From positions 2,418,001 to 2,482,000 of the forward strand of contig NZ_CP048812.1 of assembly GCF_010977575.1 (NCBI RefSeq): a stretch of DNA of 64,000 bases, written 5' to 3'. Below the pieces are notes generated by a model. The model saw nothing but the letters and a program-made list of their open reading frames with translations, did no database searches and had not been told where the DNA came from. The position numbers were made by a program, and so were the translations under genes. The stretch is from Halomonas socia. Lineage in GTDB: Bacteria > Pseudomonadota > Gammaproteobacteria > Pseudomonadales > Halomonadaceae. Below, piece by piece: positions 35,847 to 44,663 of this stretch; the stretch's first letter is position 1, and each line of letters opens with the position of its first letter.

Positions 35847-37143
35847 CCTGTGGATGCTGCTGGCCTTCGCTGGGCTGCTGATCGCCGGGGTGCCGGTGGC
35901 GTTTTCGCTGGGGCTGGCCGGTGCGGTGGGTATCGTCATCGGACTATCGCCGGAGATGCTGGCCACCCTGGGCACCAATACCTACAACAGTATCGCCAAG
36001 TACCCGCTGATCGCGATTCCGCTGTTCATTCTCACCGGCCTGCTGTTCGAGCGCGCCGGCGTGGCGCTGCGCCTGGTGCGCTTCGCCCAGGCGCTGGTCG
36101 GCCCACGTCATGGCGGTCTCGCCGTGGTGGCGGTACTGGTGTGCATGATCATGGGCGGCATGAGCGGCTCGGGGCCGGCGGATGCTGCGGCGGTGGCCAT
36201 GGTGATGCTGCCGAGCATGACCAAGGCGGGCTATCCCAAGCCGTTCTCGGCCACGCTGATTGCCGCCTCGGCGTCCACCGCTATCCTGATTCCGCCTTCC
36301 GTGGCGCTGATCCTGTATTCCATCGTGGTACCCGGAGTCGACCTGCGGGCGCTGTTCGCCGCCGGGCTGTTCCCGGGCATATTGGCTGGCCTGGCGATGA
36401 TGGTGCCGGCGCTGTTGCTGTCGCGCCGCTACGGCTGGGAGGGCGGCACCCCGGTGGAGGGCGTCGAGCGGCTCAAGGTCGGTGAGACCTTCAAGCAGGC
36501 GCTACCGGCGCTGTTTGCCCCGGTGCTGATCCTCGGCGGGCTGCGCTCGGGGCTGTTCACGCCCACCGAGGCGGCGGTGGCGGCGGTGGCCTACGGCATC
36601 GTGGTGGGGCTGTTCTTCACCCGCGAACTCAAATGGCGCGACCTGTGGTCGCTGTTCGGCGAGGCAGCGGTGATCTCCGGGGTGGTGATGCTGATCATTG
36701 CCCTGGCCGGCATCTTCGCCTGGGCCGGCACCATGCTCGGTACCTTCCGCGACATGGCGGAGTGGATCATCGCGCTGTCGGACAACGGCGTGATGCTGCT
36801 GATCCTGGTCATGCTGGCGGTGCTGATCGCCGGCATGCTGCTGGATGCGATTTCCATCTACCTGATCCTGATGCCGATCCTGATCCCGGTGATGCAGCAC
36901 TTCGAGTGGAACCCGGTGTGGTTCGGTATCCTGCTGGCGATGAATATCGCCATTGGCCAGTTTACGCCGCCGGTGGCGGTCAACCTGATGGTGACCACCG
37001 AGGTGGCCAAGATCCGCCTGGAGCAGACCGTGGGCTGGGCGCTTATCTTCGTTGCCGCCATGGGCAGTGCGTTGGCGCTGGTAGCGGTGTTTCCTGAGAT
37101 AGCGCTATGGCTGCCTCGAGTACTGGGCTACAACGTGGGGTAG
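35836..37143 (+). CDS. dctM: TRAP transporter large permease, DctM family (system 3)
   Basis: A complete 435-residue permease with the GGMSGSGPADAAAVAMVMLP motif near residues 110-130, IPPSVALILYSIVVPG near 153-168 and FTPTEAAVAAVAYG in the second half. The C-terminus (ALWLPRVLGYNVG) is followed by a diverged second copy of the last 70 or so bases of the gene. It forms a sodium-driven uptake system with the preceding two genes. Confidence 0.93.
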   Translation: MSPDLWMLLAFAGLLIAGVPVAFSLGLAGAVGIVIGLSPEMLATLGTNTYNSIAKYPLIAIPLFILTGLLFERAGVALRLVRFAQALVGPRHGGLAVVAVLVCMIMGGMSGSGPADAAAVAMVMLPSMTKAGYPKPFSATLIAASASTAILIPPSVALILYSIVVPGVDLRALFAAGLFPGILAGLAMMVPALLLSRRYGWEGGTPVEGVERLKVGETFKQALPALFAPVLILGGLRSGLFTPTEAAVAAVAYGIVVGLFFTRELKWRDLWSLFGEAAVISGVVMLIIALAGIFAWAGTMLGTFRDMAEWIIALSDNGVMLLILVMLAVLIAGMLLDAISIYLILMPILIPVMQHFEWNPVWFGILLAMNIAIGQFTPPVAVNLMVTTEVAKIRLEQTVGWALIFVAAMGSALALVAVFPEIALWLPRVLGYNVG

Positions 37144-37223
37144 CCGGGCGCTGGTAGCGCTCTTCATGCTTCCCCGAAATCGCCCTATGGCTGCCTCGAG
37201 TGCTGGGCTATAACATGGGGTAG
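37075..37223 (+). repeat. Tandem duplication of the dctM 3' end
   Basis: Bases 37075-37143, the end of dctM including its TAG, recur at 37148-37223 with a 7-base indel and several substitutions. Both copies share CTATGGCTGCCTCGAG and encode ALWLPRVLGYN followed by (V/M)G and a stop. The second copy has no start and is a non-coding relic of a local duplication, or of a recombination with another dctM gene. Confidence 0.85.
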
Positions 37224-37247
37224 GGTGACGATAACGGGGAGGGCGGC

Positions 37248-37646
37248 ATGCGAAAAGGCGTTGTGATGACAGGCTGCGCTGCACTGCTAGCGATGCTGGG
37301 GTCGGCGCCGCTCGAGGCTCAGCGCACCGGCTGGCAGGCGGATGAGCCGCGCCAGGCCAGGGAGGCGCGTGACGAGCGCCAGTCGCATCGCGGGGAGCGC
37401 CCGCCCGATTCCCGCCCGCGCCCCCGGGTCGAGGTGGTGATTCCCCTCGATCTGCTGCCCCAGGCGGCTCAGCCTGGCGTGCCAGCTAGCCCGCAGGCCC
37501 CGGCGGCGCCCGACGAACCGCTGGTGCTCGACTGCCGGGCGCTGGCCGAGCGACTGCAACGCCTGCACGCCGACACCACCGTTGGCACGCGCCAACTGCG
37601 CGAGCGCCGCGAGCTGGAGGCCCGCTATCGGCGCGCTTGCCGATAG
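37248..37646 (+). CDS. Hypothetical exported protein
   Basis: A 132-residue protein I do not recognise. Residues 1-24 form a probable signal peptide (ending LGSAPLEA); the next 35 residues are very rich in Arg, Glu and Pro, then comes a Pro/Ala-rich linker and a C-terminal basic, probably helical segment with cysteines near residues 96 and 131 (VLDCRALAERL and YRRACR). These two cysteines could pair in the periplasm. GGGAGGGCGG precedes the ATG. Codon use matches the genome, so it is probably real. Confidence 0.6.
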   Translation: MRKGVVMTGCAALLAMLGSAPLEAQRTGWQADEPRQAREARDERQSHRGERPPDSRPRPRVEVVIPLDLLPQAAQPGVPASPQAPAAPDEPLVLDCRALAERLQRLHADTTVGTRQLRERRELEARYRRACR

Positions 37647-37829
37647 AGCATTTGTCGCACTTGGGCGCGTGATTGGCGACATTCGTTGCAAATGCGCGCA
37701 GAAACTTGCAACCCCTTATCCTAGCCTGTACCAATGGCCATCCCTGATAAACGCCACACGGCGCTGCTGCCGGTAGCCAGTAGAGCGCAGCCGGCCCGCG
37801 CGCGCCGAGCAGAATAAACAGGAGATGGC

Positions 37830-39215
37830 ATGAGTCAGCCAGTGAATGCCGACCTCGAAAGATCCGCCAGCGCCTTCGAGGCACGCCAGTTCAAGGTCTA
37901 TACCCATCGCCAACTCGACAAGATCGAGGCGATCCAGTCTCTGCCTGAGAACCTGCGTTTCGACATGCGGGTGGTCAGCCAGGTGCTGCCGTTTCGCGTC
38001 AACGAATACGTGATCGAGGAACTGATCGACTGGCGCAATATACCTGCGGACCCGGTCTTTCAGCTCACCTTCCCCCAGCGCGGCATGCTGCGTCCCGAGC
38101 ATTTCGACGAGGTCGCCGAGCTGGTACGCCGTGACGCCCCCGTCGCCGAGATGAAGCCGGTGATCGAGCGGGTGCGCAGCGAGCTCAACCCGCACCCGGC
38201 GGGGCAGATGGACCTCAACCTGCCGCTGCTCGATGGCAAGCCGCTACCCGGCATGCAGCACAAGTACCGCGAGACCGTGCTGTTCTTCCCAAGCCAAGGC
38301 CAGGTATGCCACAGCTACTGCACCTTCTGTTTTCGCTGGGCGCAGTTCGTCGGCGACAAGGAGCTGAAGTTCGCCTCAAGCGAAGCGGGTTCGCTGCATC
38401 GTTACCTGGCCGAGCACGCCGAGGTCACCGACCTGCTGCTGACCGGTGGCGACCCGATGGTGATGAAGGCCAAGCACCTGCGCCACTACCTGGAAGGGCT
38501 GATGGCCCCGGAGCTGGACCATGTCCGGGACATTCGCATCGGCACCAAGAGCCTGACCTTCTGGCCCTATCGCTTCGTCACCGACCCCGACGCCGAGGAG
38601 ATCCTCGAGCTGTTCCGAGAATTGACCGCAGCAGGGAAGCATGTCGCCTTCATGGCGCACTTCAACCACTGGAAGGAGATGGATACTCCCATCTGCCGCG
38701 AGGCGATCCGGCGTATTCGTGCCACCGGAGCCGAGATTCGCACCCAGGCGCCGCTGCTGAAGCACATCAACGACGACGCCGACCAGTGGGCGAAGATGTG
38801 GACCATCCAGGTGCGCCTGGGGATGATTCCCTACTACATGTTCGTCGAGCGCGACACCGGCGCCCGCCACTACTTCGAGGTGCCGCTGGTGCGCGCCTGG
38901 GAGATCTACCGCGAGGCGATGAAGCAGGTGCCGGGCCTGGCGCGTACCGCTCGTGGGCCCTCCATGTCCGCCGATCCGGGCAAGGTGGAGATTCAGGGAG
39001 TCACCAAGATCAAGGGCGAGAAGGTCTTCGTGCTGCGCTTTATCCAGGGCCGCGACAGCGACTGGGTGCAGCGGCCGTTCTTCGCCAAGTACGACGAGGC
39101 GGCGACCTGGCTCAACCATCTCGAGCCCGCGCTGGGCGAGAGCGAGTTCTTCTATGAGCCCGAGTTCGCGACGATGAAGGACGACAAGCAGGCATTGATC
39201 ATGAAGGCGTCTTGA
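37830..39215 (+). CDS. KamA-family radical SAM protein (lysine 2,3-aminomutase-like)
   Basis: A 461-residue radical SAM enzyme. The [4Fe-4S]/SAM motif is CHSYCTFCFRW (CxxxCxxC) near residues 158-168, followed by LLTGGDPMVMKAKHLRHYL, the SAM-binding GGD region of the KamA family. It is about 120 residues longer than EpmB/YjeK and lacks an adjacent epmA, efp or ablB gene, so neither EF-P lysylation nor acetyl-beta-lysine synthesis is indicated. Whether the PLP lysine is retained cannot be settled by eye. CAGGAG precedes the start and a strong terminator follows. Family firm, substrate unknown. Confidence 0.83.
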   Translation: MSQPVNADLERSASAFEARQFKVYTHRQLDKIEAIQSLPENLRFDMRVVSQVLPFRVNEYVIEELIDWRNIPADPVFQLTFPQRGMLRPEHFDEVAELVRRDAPVAEMKPVIERVRSELNPHPAGQMDLNLPLLDGKPLPGMQHKYRETVLFFPSQGQVCHSYCTFCFRWAQFVGDKELKFASSEAGSLHRYLAEHAEVTDLLLTGGDPMVMKAKHLRHYLEGLMAPELDHVRDIRIGTKSLTFWPYRFVTDPDAEEILELFRELTAAGKHVAFMAHFNHWKEMDTPICREAIRRIRATGAEIRTQAPLLKHINDDADQWAKMWTIQVRLGMIPYYMFVERDTGARHYFEVPLVRAWEIYREAMKQVPGLARTARGPSMSADPGKVEIQGVTKIKGEKVFVLRFIQGRDSDWVQRPFFAKYDEAATWLNHLEPALGESEFFYEPEFATMKDDKQALIMKAS

Positions 39216-39263
39216 AAGAAAGCCAAAATTAACGATCCCTAAACGCTGATGGCACCTAGAATG

Positions 39264-39315
39264 AACAGGTATCGGGCGAGCCGCAGATTGGCTCGCGCTG
39301 GTACCTGTTTTTTTT
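39264..39315 (+). terminator. Rho-independent terminator after the KamA-family gene
   Basis: A two-part stem (AACAGGTA 39264-39271 with TACCTGTT 39302-39309, and an inner GCGAGCC/GGCTCGC stem) is followed by an eight-T run (39308-39315), about 50 bases after the stop codon. The rest of the 300-base gap to the TAXI gene holds its promoter region; I see no gene there. Confidence 0.85.
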
Positions 39316-39515
39316 AGGAAATTTCGCTAAAGTAGCGCACTGTCAATAACGGTATCCTACCCTGTAGCCGCTCCACGCGAGGTGTCGATTGGCTCAATGC
39401 CGCGCAAAGAGGCTATAAGTATGCTAGGGCTATCGTAACGCAGGGTAATTGCCCTTGGCAGAAAGCGCTCGGCAGGATCGCCGGTCGCGTCGTCTACAAC
39501 TTCAAGAGGTGTCCC

Positions 39516-40499
39516 ATGAAACGCCATGCCTTTACTGCCGCTGCCTTCTCCGGCGCGCTCCTCGGCGCTGCGGCCTTCGCCGTGCCCGCCGTGGCCAACG
39601 AGCAGTTCATCACCATCGGCACCGGTGGCCAGACCGGCGTTTACTACGTCGTTGGCCAGTCGGTCTGCCGCATGGTCAACCGTGGCAGCGACGATCACAA
39701 TATCCGCTGCAACGCGCCGTCCACCGGTGGTTCCGTGGCCAACGTCAACGGCATGAAGAGCGGTGAGCTGGACATGGGCGTGGTGCAGTCCGACGTTCAG
39801 TATCGCTCCTACCACGGCGAAGCCAACTTCGAGGAAGACGGTGCCTGGGAAGAGATGCGTGCCGTATTCACCATGCACGGTGAGCCGTTGACCGTGGTAG
39901 CACGCGCCAATGCCGACATCGAAACCTTCGACGATCTGCAGGGCAAGCGCGTCAACATCGGCAACCCTGGCTCTGGTCAGCGCAACACCATGGACGTGGT
40001 GTTGAACGCCAAGGGCTGGACCACCGATGATTTCTCCCTGGCCTCCGAACTGGATGCCGCCGAGCAGGCCGCTGCCCTGGCCGATAACAACGTCGACGCC
40101 ATGGTCTATGTCGTCGGCCATCCCAATGGTTCGATCCAGGAAGCCACCACCACCATCGATGCGCGCATCGTGCCGGTGACCGGCGACGAGATCGACGGTC
40201 TGATCGACGAGTATCCGTACTACACCCGCGCCACCATTCCCGGCGGCCTGTATCGCGGTAATGACGAAGACGTCGAAACATTCGGTGTGGCGGCGACCTT
40301 CGTGACCACGGCTGACGTCGACGATGACGTGGTCTACGAGACCGTCAAGGCGGTATTCGAGAACTTCGACCGTTTCAAGCGCCTGCATCCGGCCTTCGAG
40401 AACCTCAACGAAGAGGACATGATCTCCGATGGTCTGACTGCACCGCTGCATGACGGTGCCAAGCGCTACTACGTGGAGCAGGGTTGGATCGAGGAGTGA
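39516..40499 (+). CDS. TAXI-family TRAP transporter solute-binding protein
   Basis: A 327-residue periplasmic receptor of the TAXI subclass. The signal peptide ends PAVA, then NEQFITIGTGGQTGVYYVVG begins the mature protein with the TAXI signature; STGGSVANVNGMKSGELDMG follows near residues 69-88. GAGGTGTCCC precedes the ATG. TAXI receptors are best known for glutamate/2-oxoglutarate-like or other dicarboxylate ligands; the ligand here is not predictable. The protein is acidic, as expected for a halophile. It pairs with the fused permease downstream. Confidence 0.93.
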   Translation: MKRHAFTAAAFSGALLGAAAFAVPAVANEQFITIGTGGQTGVYYVVGQSVCRMVNRGSDDHNIRCNAPSTGGSVANVNGMKSGELDMGVVQSDVQYRSYHGEANFEEDGAWEEMRAVFTMHGEPLTVVARANADIETFDDLQGKRVNIGNPGSGQRNTMDVVLNAKGWTTDDFSLASELDAAEQAAALADNNVDAMVYVVGHPNGSIQEATTTIDARIVPVTGDEIDGLIDEYPYYTRATIPGGLYRGNDEDVETFGVAATFVTTADVDDDVVYETVKAVFENFDRFKRLHPAFENLNEEDMISDGLTAPLHDGAKRYYVEQGWIEE

Positions 40500-40532
40500 T
40501 CCTGGCACGCTAGGAGTAACCGACTCCACCTG

Positions 40533-40571
40533 ACGATGCGCGGTCACCCCTGGCGGGAGGCCGCGCATCGT
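40533..40571 (+). promoter_or_regulatory. Intercistronic hairpin between TAXI receptor and permease genes
   Basis: A perfect 11-bp stem (ACGATGCGCGG 40533-40543 with 40561-40571) and a 17-base loop lie 33 bases after the receptor stop, without a T-run. It is the third such hairpin behind a TRAP receptor gene in this window and may stabilise the receptor transcript. Confidence 0.6.
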
Positions 40572-40673
40572 GGTTCTGGACATGATGATCCGAGATTGAA
40601 CTGAGCATGACGTCAAGCAACTTCGAGAGGATAGAGTGCATCCGTGTCACTCGGCCAAGGGCAGGGCAAGCGT

Positions 40674-43268
40674 ATGAGTGCTGACAAGAAAGCGCCGGCA
40701 AATGATGTCGATCTGGACGAGATGGTAGCGGCCAGCGACTCCGGAGCGCGCAAGCCGGTAGGCATGCCGGGCAAACTACTGGTCGGCATTGCCGCGACCT
40801 GGTCGCTGTTCCAGCTGTGGATTGCTTCGCCGCTGCCTTACATCCTGGGCTTCGGGGTGTTCAATGCCACTCAGGCGCGTTCGATTCACCTGGCCTTTGC
40901 GCTGTTCCTGGCCTTCATGGCCTACCCGGCGCTGAAGCGCTCGCCGCGTGACCGTATTCCGATCCAGGATTGGGTATTTGCCGGCGTCGCGGCTTTTTGC
41001 GGCGCCTACATGTTTCTGTTCTACGCCGAGCTGGCGCAGCGCCCCGGACGGCCTGAGCCTCAGGACGTAGTGGTCGGCGTAGTAGGTATCATCATGCTGC
41101 TCGAGGCGGCCAGGCGTGCGCTGGGTCCGCCACTGATGATCGTCGCCTCGGTCTTTATTCTCTATTCTCTGCTGGGCCCCTACATGCCCGGCATCCTCGC
41201 CCACCGCGGGGTCAGTGTGGCGGGGCTGATCAATCACCAGTGGCTGACCACCCAAGGGGTGTTCGGTATCGCGCTAGGGGTCTCGACCAGCTTCGTGTTC
41301 CTGTTCGTGCTGTTCGGCGCCTTGCTCGACAAGGCCGGCGCCGGCAACTATTTCATCAAGGTGGCTTTCTCGATGCTCGGCCACTTTCGCGGTGGGCCGG
41401 CCAAGGCTGCCGTGGTGGCCTCGGGCATGACCGGTTTGATCTCTGGCTCGTCGATCGCCAACACCGTTACTACCGGCACCTTCACCATTCCGATGATGAA
41501 GCGGGTCGGGTTCTCGGCCGAGAAGGCCGGTGCCGTCGAAGTCTCCTCGTCGGTCAATGGCCAGATCATGCCGCCGGTGATGGGCGCGGCCGCCTTCCTG
41601 ATGGTCGAGTATGTCGGCATTCCCTACGTGGAGGTAATCAAGCACGCCTTCCTGCCGGCGCTGATCTCCTATATCGCCCTGATCTACATCGTCCATCTCG
41701 AGGCGCTCAAGGCCGACATGACCGGCCTGCCGTCGAGCAATCCGGCGCGCCCGCTGATCAACAAGGTGCTCGGTTTCCTGACCGGCCTGATCCTGCTGAT
41801 GGCACTGTCGTTTACGGTCTACTATGGCCTCGGCTGGCTCAAGCCGGTGCTTGGCGATGCCACGCCCTGGGTAGTCGCCGTGGCGCTGGCGGTGATCTAT
41901 ATCGGCCTGCTCAAGGTGGGATCGAACTATCCTGAGCTGGAGATGGATGATCCCAGCTCCAAGGTGCTCAAGCTGCCCCAGACCAGGCCGACGGTGATGG
42001 TCGGGCTGCACTTCATCCTGCCGGTGATCGTGCTGGTGTGGTGCCTGATGGTCGAGCGCCTGTCCCCGGGGCTGTCGGCGTTCTGGGCCACGGTGTTCAT
42101 GATCTTCATCATGATCACCCAGCGCCCCATCACCGCGCTGTTCCGCGGCCGCAGTCGGCTGGCGGCGGATATCAAGGAGGGTGCCCTCGATCTCTGGGAC
42201 GGCCTGGTGGCTGGTGCCCGCAACATGATCGGCATCGGTATCGCTACCGCCGCGGCGGGCATCATCGTCGGTGCGGTCTCCCAGACCGGGGTCGGCCTGG
42301 TGCTGGCCGATGTGGTCGAGATCCTGTCGATGGGTAACCTGATGCTGATCCTGCTGCTCACCGCGGTGCTAAGCCTGATCCTCGGGATGGGTCTGCCGAC
42401 CACCGCCAACTACATTGTGGTCTCGGCGCTGCTGGCGCCGGTGATCGTGATGCTGGGGCAGCAGAACGGCCTGATCGTGCCGCTGATCGCGGTGCACCTG
42501 TTCGTGTTCTATTTCGGCATCATGGCCGACGTCACGCCACCGGTGGGGCTGGCCTCGTTCGCCGCGGCGGCGGTGTCCGGCGGTGACCCCATCCGCACCG
42601 GTTTCCAAGCGTTCTACTATAGTCTGCGTACCGCGGCACTGCCGTTCCTGTTCATCTTCAATACCGACCTGCTGCTGATCGACGTGAGCTTCCTGCAGGG
42701 CATCGTGATCTTCATCATCTCGACCATCGCGATGTTGATCTTCGCCGCCGGGACCCAGGGCTTCATGATCGTGCGTAACCGCTGGTACGAGAGCCTGTTC
42801 TTGCTACTGGTGGCCTTTACCCTGTTCCGCCCCGGCTACTGGATGGACATCATCCATGATCCTTATCAGTCGGTGCCTCCGGCGCAGCTCGAACAGGCCC
42901 TGGACGGTATCGAGGACGGCAGCAATATCCGCGTGCAGATTGCTGGCGAAGATGGCTTCGGCGATCCTATGACGACCTATCTGCTGGTGCCGGTGCCGTC
43001 GGGTGACAGCGGCGCCGAGCGTCTCGAGAATCTCGGGCTCGAACTCTACGTCGATGGCGACCAGGCGATCGTCGACTTTGTCGAGTTCGGCAGCCTGGCC
43101 GATGACATCGGCTTCGACTTCGATCAGGAGATCCTCGAGATTCTTGCCCCGGTGGATCGCTGGGCCAAGGAGTGGATGTGGATCCCCGGCTTCTTGCTGT
43201 TTGGGCTGGTGGTGGTGTTGCAGCGTCGCCGTCGTGAACCAACGCCGGCGCAGACGGCGTCCGCCTAG
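40674..43268 (+). CDS. TRAP transporter fused permease (4TM/12TM, DctQM type) with DUF3394 C-terminus
   Basis: About 864 residues from the ATG at 40674; a GTG at 40644 is an alternative. An N-terminal DctQ-like block (helices near 35-145) is fused to a DctM-like block with SGLISGSSIANTVTTGTFTI-type motifs (GMTGLISGSSIANTV) and GQIMPPVMGAAAFLMVEY. The region after helix NRWYESLFLLLVAFTLF is a soluble periplasmic-type DUF3394 domain ending in one more helix and a basic tail. It partners with the TAXI receptor upstream, and the UspA gene follows after 18 bases. Confidence 0.92.
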   Translation: MSADKKAPANDVDLDEMVAASDSGARKPVGMPGKLLVGIAATWSLFQLWIASPLPYILGFGVFNATQARSIHLAFALFLAFMAYPALKRSPRDRIPIQDWVFAGVAAFCGAYMFLFYAELAQRPGRPEPQDVVVGVVGIIMLLEAARRALGPPLMIVASVFILYSLLGPYMPGILAHRGVSVAGLINHQWLTTQGVFGIALGVSTSFVFLFVLFGALLDKAGAGNYFIKVAFSMLGHFRGGPAKAAVVASGMTGLISGSSIANTVTTGTFTIPMMKRVGFSAEKAGAVEVSSSVNGQIMPPVMGAAAFLMVEYVGIPYVEVIKHAFLPALISYIALIYIVHLEALKADMTGLPSSNPARPLINKVLGFLTGLILLMALSFTVYYGLGWLKPVLGDATPWVVAVALAVIYIGLLKVGSNYPELEMDDPSSKVLKLPQTRPTVMVGLHFILPVIVLVWCLMVERLSPGLSAFWATVFMIFIMITQRPITALFRGRSRLAADIKEGALDLWDGLVAGARNMIGIGIATAAAGIIVGAVSQTGVGLVLADVVEILSMGNLMLILLLTAVLSLILGMGLPTTANYIVVSALLAPVIVMLGQQNGLIVPLIAVHLFVFYFGIMADVTPPVGLASFAAAAVSGGDPIRTGFQAFYYSLRTAALPFLFIFNTDLLLIDVSFLQGIVIFIISTIAMLIFAAGTQGFMIVRNRWYESLFLLLVAFTLFRPGYWMDIIHDPYQSVPPAQLEQALDGIEDGSNIRVQIAGEDGFGDPMTTYLLVPVPSGDSGAERLENLGLELYVDGDQAIVDFVEFGSLADDIGFDFDQEILEILAPVDRWAKEWMWIPGFLLFGLVVVLQRRRREPTPAQTASA

Positions 43269-43286
43269 CGCCCAAGGAGAGCTGCC

Positions 43287-43715
43287 ATGTATCAGAAGTT
43301 ACTGCTGCCCATCGACCTCAACGAAGAAGCGTCGTGGCAGAAGGCCTTGCCCACGGCGCTGACGCTGTGCCGCACTTTCGGCGCCTCGCTGCAGATCGTC
43401 ACGGTGATGCCCGACTACCGCATGCCGCTGGTGGGTTCCTACTTTCCCAAGGACTTTGCCAAGAAAGCACGCGAAGCACTGACGGACGCCCAGCAGGCGT
43501 TCGTCGATGAGCATGTGCCGGATGACGTAAGCGTCAAGCATGCGGTAATCGACGGCTCGCCGTGGGAGGCGATCATCAAGGCGGCCAAGAAGATTGACGC
43601 CGACCTGATCGTCATGGCTTCCCATAACAAGCGCAAGTTCGCCGACTACGTGCTGGGCCCCAATGCCGAGCACGTGGTGCATCACTCGAAGATGTCGGTG
43701 ATGATTGTGCGCTAG
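43287..43715 (+). CDS. Universal stress protein (UspA family), TRAP-associated
   Basis: A 142-residue single-domain Usp beginning MYQKLLLPIDLNE. The C-terminal nucleotide-loop region VLGPNAEHVVHHSKMSVMIV is a variant of the GxxG-x9-GS ATP-binding motif, with the second glycine replaced, so ATP binding is uncertain. AAGGAG precedes the start. The gene is fused to the end of a TRAP operon in the way teaD follows teaABC of Halomonas elongata, where TeaD modulates ectoine uptake; a similar brake on this TAXI system is a reasonable inference. Confidence 0.9.
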   Translation: MYQKLLLPIDLNEEASWQKALPTALTLCRTFGASLQIVTVMPDYRMPLVGSYFPKDFAKKAREALTDAQQAFVDEHVPDDVSVKHAVIDGSPWEAIIKAAKKIDADLIVMASHNKRKFADYVLGPNAEHVVHHSKMSVMIVR

Positions 43716-43748
43716 CTAGGTAAAGCCAACGCAGCGCTACGCACTGCA

Positions 43749-43797
43749 ATCGCGACTGAAGTCGCTCCTACGCATCGCGACTGAAGTCGCTCCTACG
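43749..43797. repeat. Two REP-like palindromic repeats
   Basis: Two identical 24-base units, at 43749-43772 and 43774-43797, each contain the hairpin GCGACTGAAGTCGC. Units of this kind are common intergenic REP elements in Pseudomonas and Halomonas genomes. They lie between the uspA gene and the convergent SoxYZ-type gene, and the second copy overlaps that gene's last codons. Confidence 0.8.
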
Positions 43798-44629
43798 AGA
43801 CGTTGAGTTCGCGGGTCTCGCGGGCGCTGTCGCCGGTGTCGTCGTGCCATTCGAAGACCGCCTCGCCACTGGCTTGCGGTGCGAGGTGGAAGCGCAGGTA
43901 GGGGTTGGCCGACACCGACTGATGCAGCTCGGCCTCGAAGGCGGTGTCGCCATCCACGCTGACCGTGAAGCGCTCGATGATGTGGCGCGGCAGGGTCTCG
44001 CCGTCGTCGCCCTCGCGCAGGCCAGTCTCCATGGGATGGGTGATCAGGGTGCGGAACTCCCCGGGCCGGCCGGCGCTGAAGCTGTCGGGGACGCTGACCC
44101 GCGGGTTGCTGAGCGACTCCTGGACGTCGTCGCCGCGCATCAGGCAGCCGCTGACGGTAATCCGCACCTCGCGGGAGGTGGCCCACACCCTGCCTTCGGC
44201 GCTGCGCGCCACGGCGACCACCTGCTGGGTTTCGTTGAGGCGTACCCGGGTCGAGACTTCCGGCTTGCCGGCCAGGGGAGTGAGATGGAACACCGCTATC
44301 TCGGGGTTGGGGTTGCCACTGGCGAACAGGTGGATGCTCTCGACGTAGTCGTCGTCGAGGTCGGCCTCGACGCCCACGGTCAGCGCCACTGCCGAGCCGT
44401 CCTCGGAGACGTGGGGCAGATCCAGGCTCAGGCCGTTGCTCTCCGGGGTAGCGTCGCCGATCACCTGCTGCGCCGCGTCGAGCCGCTGCCAGGCATCGCT
44501 GGCAAGGGCCGTCGGCGAGAACAGCAGTCCCGGGGCCGCGCCGAGCAGGCCCAGGCCCAGCAGGCCGCCAGCGCTGGTGCGCAGCAGGCGGCGGCGAGAG
44601 AGCGTCAATTGGTGTACAGGGTGGGGCAT
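43793..44629 (-). CDS. SoxY-SoxZ fusion, sulfur carrier protein
   Basis: A 278-residue exported carrier. The Tat signal LSRRRLLRTSAGG is followed by a SoxY-like domain (to about residue 160) and a SoxZ-like domain (from about 168, NPRVSVPDSFSAGRPGEF and ETLPRHIIERFTVSVDG). In SoxY the sulfur is held on a cysteine in a C-terminal GGCGG arm; here the single cysteine appears as VSGCLMRG in the linker between the domains, so the arm is internal. It is the last gene of a four-gene operon with a flavocytochrome c-type dehydrogenase. The related quinoprotein-associated SoxYZ-like carriers are the alternative. It starts at 44629 after GGAG. Confidence 0.82.
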   Translation of the reverse strand: MPHPVHQLTLSRRRLLRTSAGGLLGLGLLGAAPGLLFSPTALASDAWQRLDAAQQVIGDATPESNGLSLDLPHVSEDGSAVALTVGVEADLDDDYVESIHLFASGNPNPEIAVFHLTPLAGKPEVSTRVRLNETQQVVAVARSAEGRVWATSREVRITVSGCLMRGDDVQESLSNPRVSVPDSFSAGRPGEFRTLITHPMETGLREGDDGETLPRHIIERFTVSVDGDTAFEAELHQSVSANPYLRFHLAPQASGEAVFEWHDDTGDSARETRELNVS

Positions 44630-44663
44630 CGAGGTCTCCAGGCTGAAAACGGGAAGGTCACCA

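Noticed and set aside
43749-43797. Short CRISPR-like repeat pair
   Set aside because: Two palindromic units only one base apart, with no spacer; they are REP-type elements and no cas genes are present.
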